Of a DNA stretch of 6,434 nt, positions 5,130 to 6,434 are shown piece after piece (the first letter of the stretch is position 1; every line of letters begins with the position of its first letter). The DNA is from Acidimicrobiia bacterium (GTDB lineage Bacteria > Actinomycetota > Acidimicrobiia > Acidimicrobiales > Ilumatobacteraceae): positions 1-6,434 of the forward strand of contig JACDGA010000108.1 of the NCBI GenBank assembly GCA_013815505.1. Direction: 5' to 3'. The position numbers and the translations under genes were made by a program. Below the pieces are notes generated by a model. It was not told the DNA's origin. It ran no database searches and saw only the letters and a list, made by a program, of their open reading frames with translations.

Positions 5130-6403
5130 ATCGACTCGATCAACTTCGAAACGAGATTGGCGGAGGTGGTTCCGTCGCGGCCGAGGCGCCCGAGGAAGAC
5201 CAGCAGCAGCCCGAGACGTCGCCGGCCATGACGATCGTCGGTCTCGTGTCCGTCGCCGGTCTCTTCGCCTGGCTCGGGTTCGTGAACCCCTGGATGCTCG
5301 TGTTCGCAATCGGCATCCTCCTGTCGGTGTTCCTGCACGAGGCCGGGCACTTCATCACGGCCCGGTTGACGGGGATGAAGGCGACGCAGTTCTTCATCGG
5401 CATCGGCCCGCGCATCTGGAGCTTCCATCGCGGCGAGACCGAGTACGGGCTGCGCGCTGTCCCCGTCGCGGCGTACGTGCGGATCATCGGGATGAGCAAC
5501 ATGGACGAGGTGCCGCCAGCCGACGAAGCGAGGACCTACCGCCAGCAGACCTACCCGCGGCGCATGCTCGTCATCACCGCTGGCTCGATCATGCACATCA
5601 TCATCGCGATCGTGCTGCTGTTCGGTGTCTTCGCCAATCGTGGCGAGCTGCGCGAGATCGACGGCGCACGCATCGCTGCGATCGAAGAACGGGGCGCTGC
5701 CGATCGGGCCGGACTCGAGCCGAACGACGTGATCGTCGCCCTCGACGGCGAGCCGATCATCGACGACGAGGAGCTCGGCGAGCTGGTGCGCAGCTACTCG
5801 CCCGGCGACCGCATCACCGTGGACTACCGCCGCGACGGCGTCGAGCAGTCGCTCGACGTGGCGCTGGGACGCAACAGCGACCGTGAATCGGAGTTCTTCG
5901 GAATGGCGATGCTGGGCGTCGGCAGCGGCCCAGGGGCCGAGTTCCGCGAGGTGTCCACGGCGAAAGCTGCGCAGCTGAGCATCACCGAGCTCGGACCGAC
6001 CACGTGGCAGTCGACGAAGGGCGTGTTCACCGTGCTCAACCCTGTCAACATCGTGTCCCACGTGTTCGGCGACAACGAGGACGTGACGACCCGGCCGACC
6101 ACACTCGTCGGGGTCACGCAGGTCAGCGGCCTCGTCGGCGACTCGCAGGGCTTCATCGGCGTGGTGTACCTGCTCGCCGTGCTCAACGTGTTCGTCGGCG
6201 TGTTCAACATGTTCCCATTGCTGCCCCTCGACGGCGGCCATGCGGCGATCGCCACGTACGAACGCGTCCGATCTCGGCGCGGGCGGCGCTACTTCGCCGA
6301 CGTGTCGAAGATGATGCCGTTCGCGATGGCCGTGATGATGGTGTTGCTGCTGCTCTTCATGTCCGGCCTCTACCTCGACATCACCAAACCCCTCGGTGGG
6401 TGA
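5126..6403 (+). CDS. rseP: Site-2 intramembrane zinc metalloprotease (M50 family, RseP/Rip1-like)
   Basis: Members of this family cut membrane-spanning substrates, such as anti-sigma factors, within the bilayer after a first cleavage outside; the mycobacterial homologue Rip1 sits in the same place after dxr. The 425-residue product has the zinc-binding HEAGH (71-75) in a membrane segment and the third-ligand motif LPLDGGH (366-372) in a C-terminal one. One PDZ domain spans roughly 175-248, with RAGLEPNDVIVALDGEPI (194-211) as its core. GETEYGLRAVPVAAYVRIIGM (103-123) matches the membrane-associated beta region of the family. Hydrophobic segments are near 35-52, 56-76, 147-169, 341-366 and 394-414, so there appears to be one more N-terminal segment before the HExxH helix than in Rip1. 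Residues 1-34 are hydrophilic, Glu/Gln-rich. Catalytic residues are intact. Substrates cannot be read from the sequence; no sigma or anti-sigma gene is adjacent. Confidence 0.94.
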   Translation: MNRLDQLRNEIGGGGSVAAEAPEEDQQQPETSPAMTIVGLVSVAGLFAWLGFVNPWMLVFAIGILLSVFLHEAGHFITARLTGMKATQFFIGIGPRIWSFHRGETEYGLRAVPVAAYVRIIGMSNMDEVPPADEARTYRQQTYPRRMLVITAGSIMHIIIAIVLLFGVFANRGELREIDGARIAAIEERGAADRAGLEPNDVIVALDGEPIIDDEELGELVRSYSPGDRITVDYRRDGVEQSLDVALGRNSDRESEFFGMAMLGVGSGPGAEFREVSTAKAAQLSITELGPTTWQSTKGVFTVLNPVNIVSHVFGDNEDVTTRPTTLVGVTQVSGLVGDSQGFIGVVYLLAVLNVFVGVFNMFPLLPLDGGHAAIATYERVRSRRGRRYFADVSKMMPFAMAVMMVLLLLFMSGLYLDITKPLGG

Positions 6404-6421
6404 GCGGATGCGAGCCCACCG
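6394..6421 (+). other. Short GC inverted repeat over the rseP stop codon
   Basis: CGGTGGG (6394-6400) is the exact reverse complement of CCCACCG (6415-6421), with a 14-nt loop that contains the rseP TGA. No T-run follows in the remaining 13 nt, so it is not a convincing intrinsic terminator. A 7-bp GC stem may be chance in this composition. Confidence 0.35.
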
Positions 6422-6434
6422 GCCAGGCGAGCGA

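Noticed and set aside
5039..6241. Minus-strand open frame of 400 codons opposite rseP
   Set aside because: Antisense to a protein with intact HEAGH, PDZ and LDG motifs; its product is His/Asp/Glu/Arg-rich with no domain.
6400..6434. Start of ispG or another next gene
   Set aside because: Only 31-35 nt are available, two frames are open, and neither short peptide (MSGCEPTGQAS or MRAHRPGER) is recognisable.

Overview
The window is a GC-rich, tightly packed, single-strand housekeeping cluster, all on the + strand: the 3' end of a gene read as rpsB, then tsf, pyrH, frr, cdsA, dxr and rseP/rip1. This order is the classic bacterial block linking translation factors, UMP kinase, phospholipid synthesis, the MEP isoprenoid pathway and a site-2 protease. 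High GC, GTG starts on four of the six complete genes, and the absence of uppS between frr and cdsA fit an Actinomycetota genome. The long hydrophilic N-terminal extension on CdsA and the repeat tail on S2 would fit the Acidimicrobiia (Ilumatobacter-like) better than mycobacteria or streptomycetes, but that finer placement is a guess.

Layout: 1-220 encodes an acidic, Ala/Glu/Asp-rich tail made of three 22-residue units (66-bp DNA repeats, nearly perfect), almost certainly the C-terminus of ribosomal protein S2. 223-1011 is EF-Ts, 1015-1758 UMP kinase and 1751-2338 ribosome recycling factor (overlapping pyrH by 8 nt). 2364-3926 is a CdsA with about 240 disordered residues before the membrane domain. 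3955-5115 is DXP reductoisomerase and 5126-6403 an M50 intramembrane protease with one PDZ domain. The last 31 nt lie downstream of rseP; the next gene in the related actinobacterial order would be ispG, but it cannot be identified here.

Working together: S2, EF-Ts and RRF serve translation (small subunit, EF-Tu recycling, post-termination recycling). PyrH makes UDP and so feeds UTP/CTP pools; CdsA consumes CTP to make CDP-diacylglycerol; Dxr commits DXP to isoprenoids; RseP cleaves membrane substrates. No gene-free gap exceeds 31 nt, no internal terminator or promoter is evident, and the genes are probably co-transcribed and partly translationally coupled.

I found no undescribed multi-gene system. 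The unusual points are the S2-tail tandem repeat, the D-P-[ST]-rich CdsA extension, two tiny ORFs that bridge a stop codon to the next start codon (frr-cdsA and dxr-rseP), and a few substitutions at normally conserved positions in PyrH and CdsA.
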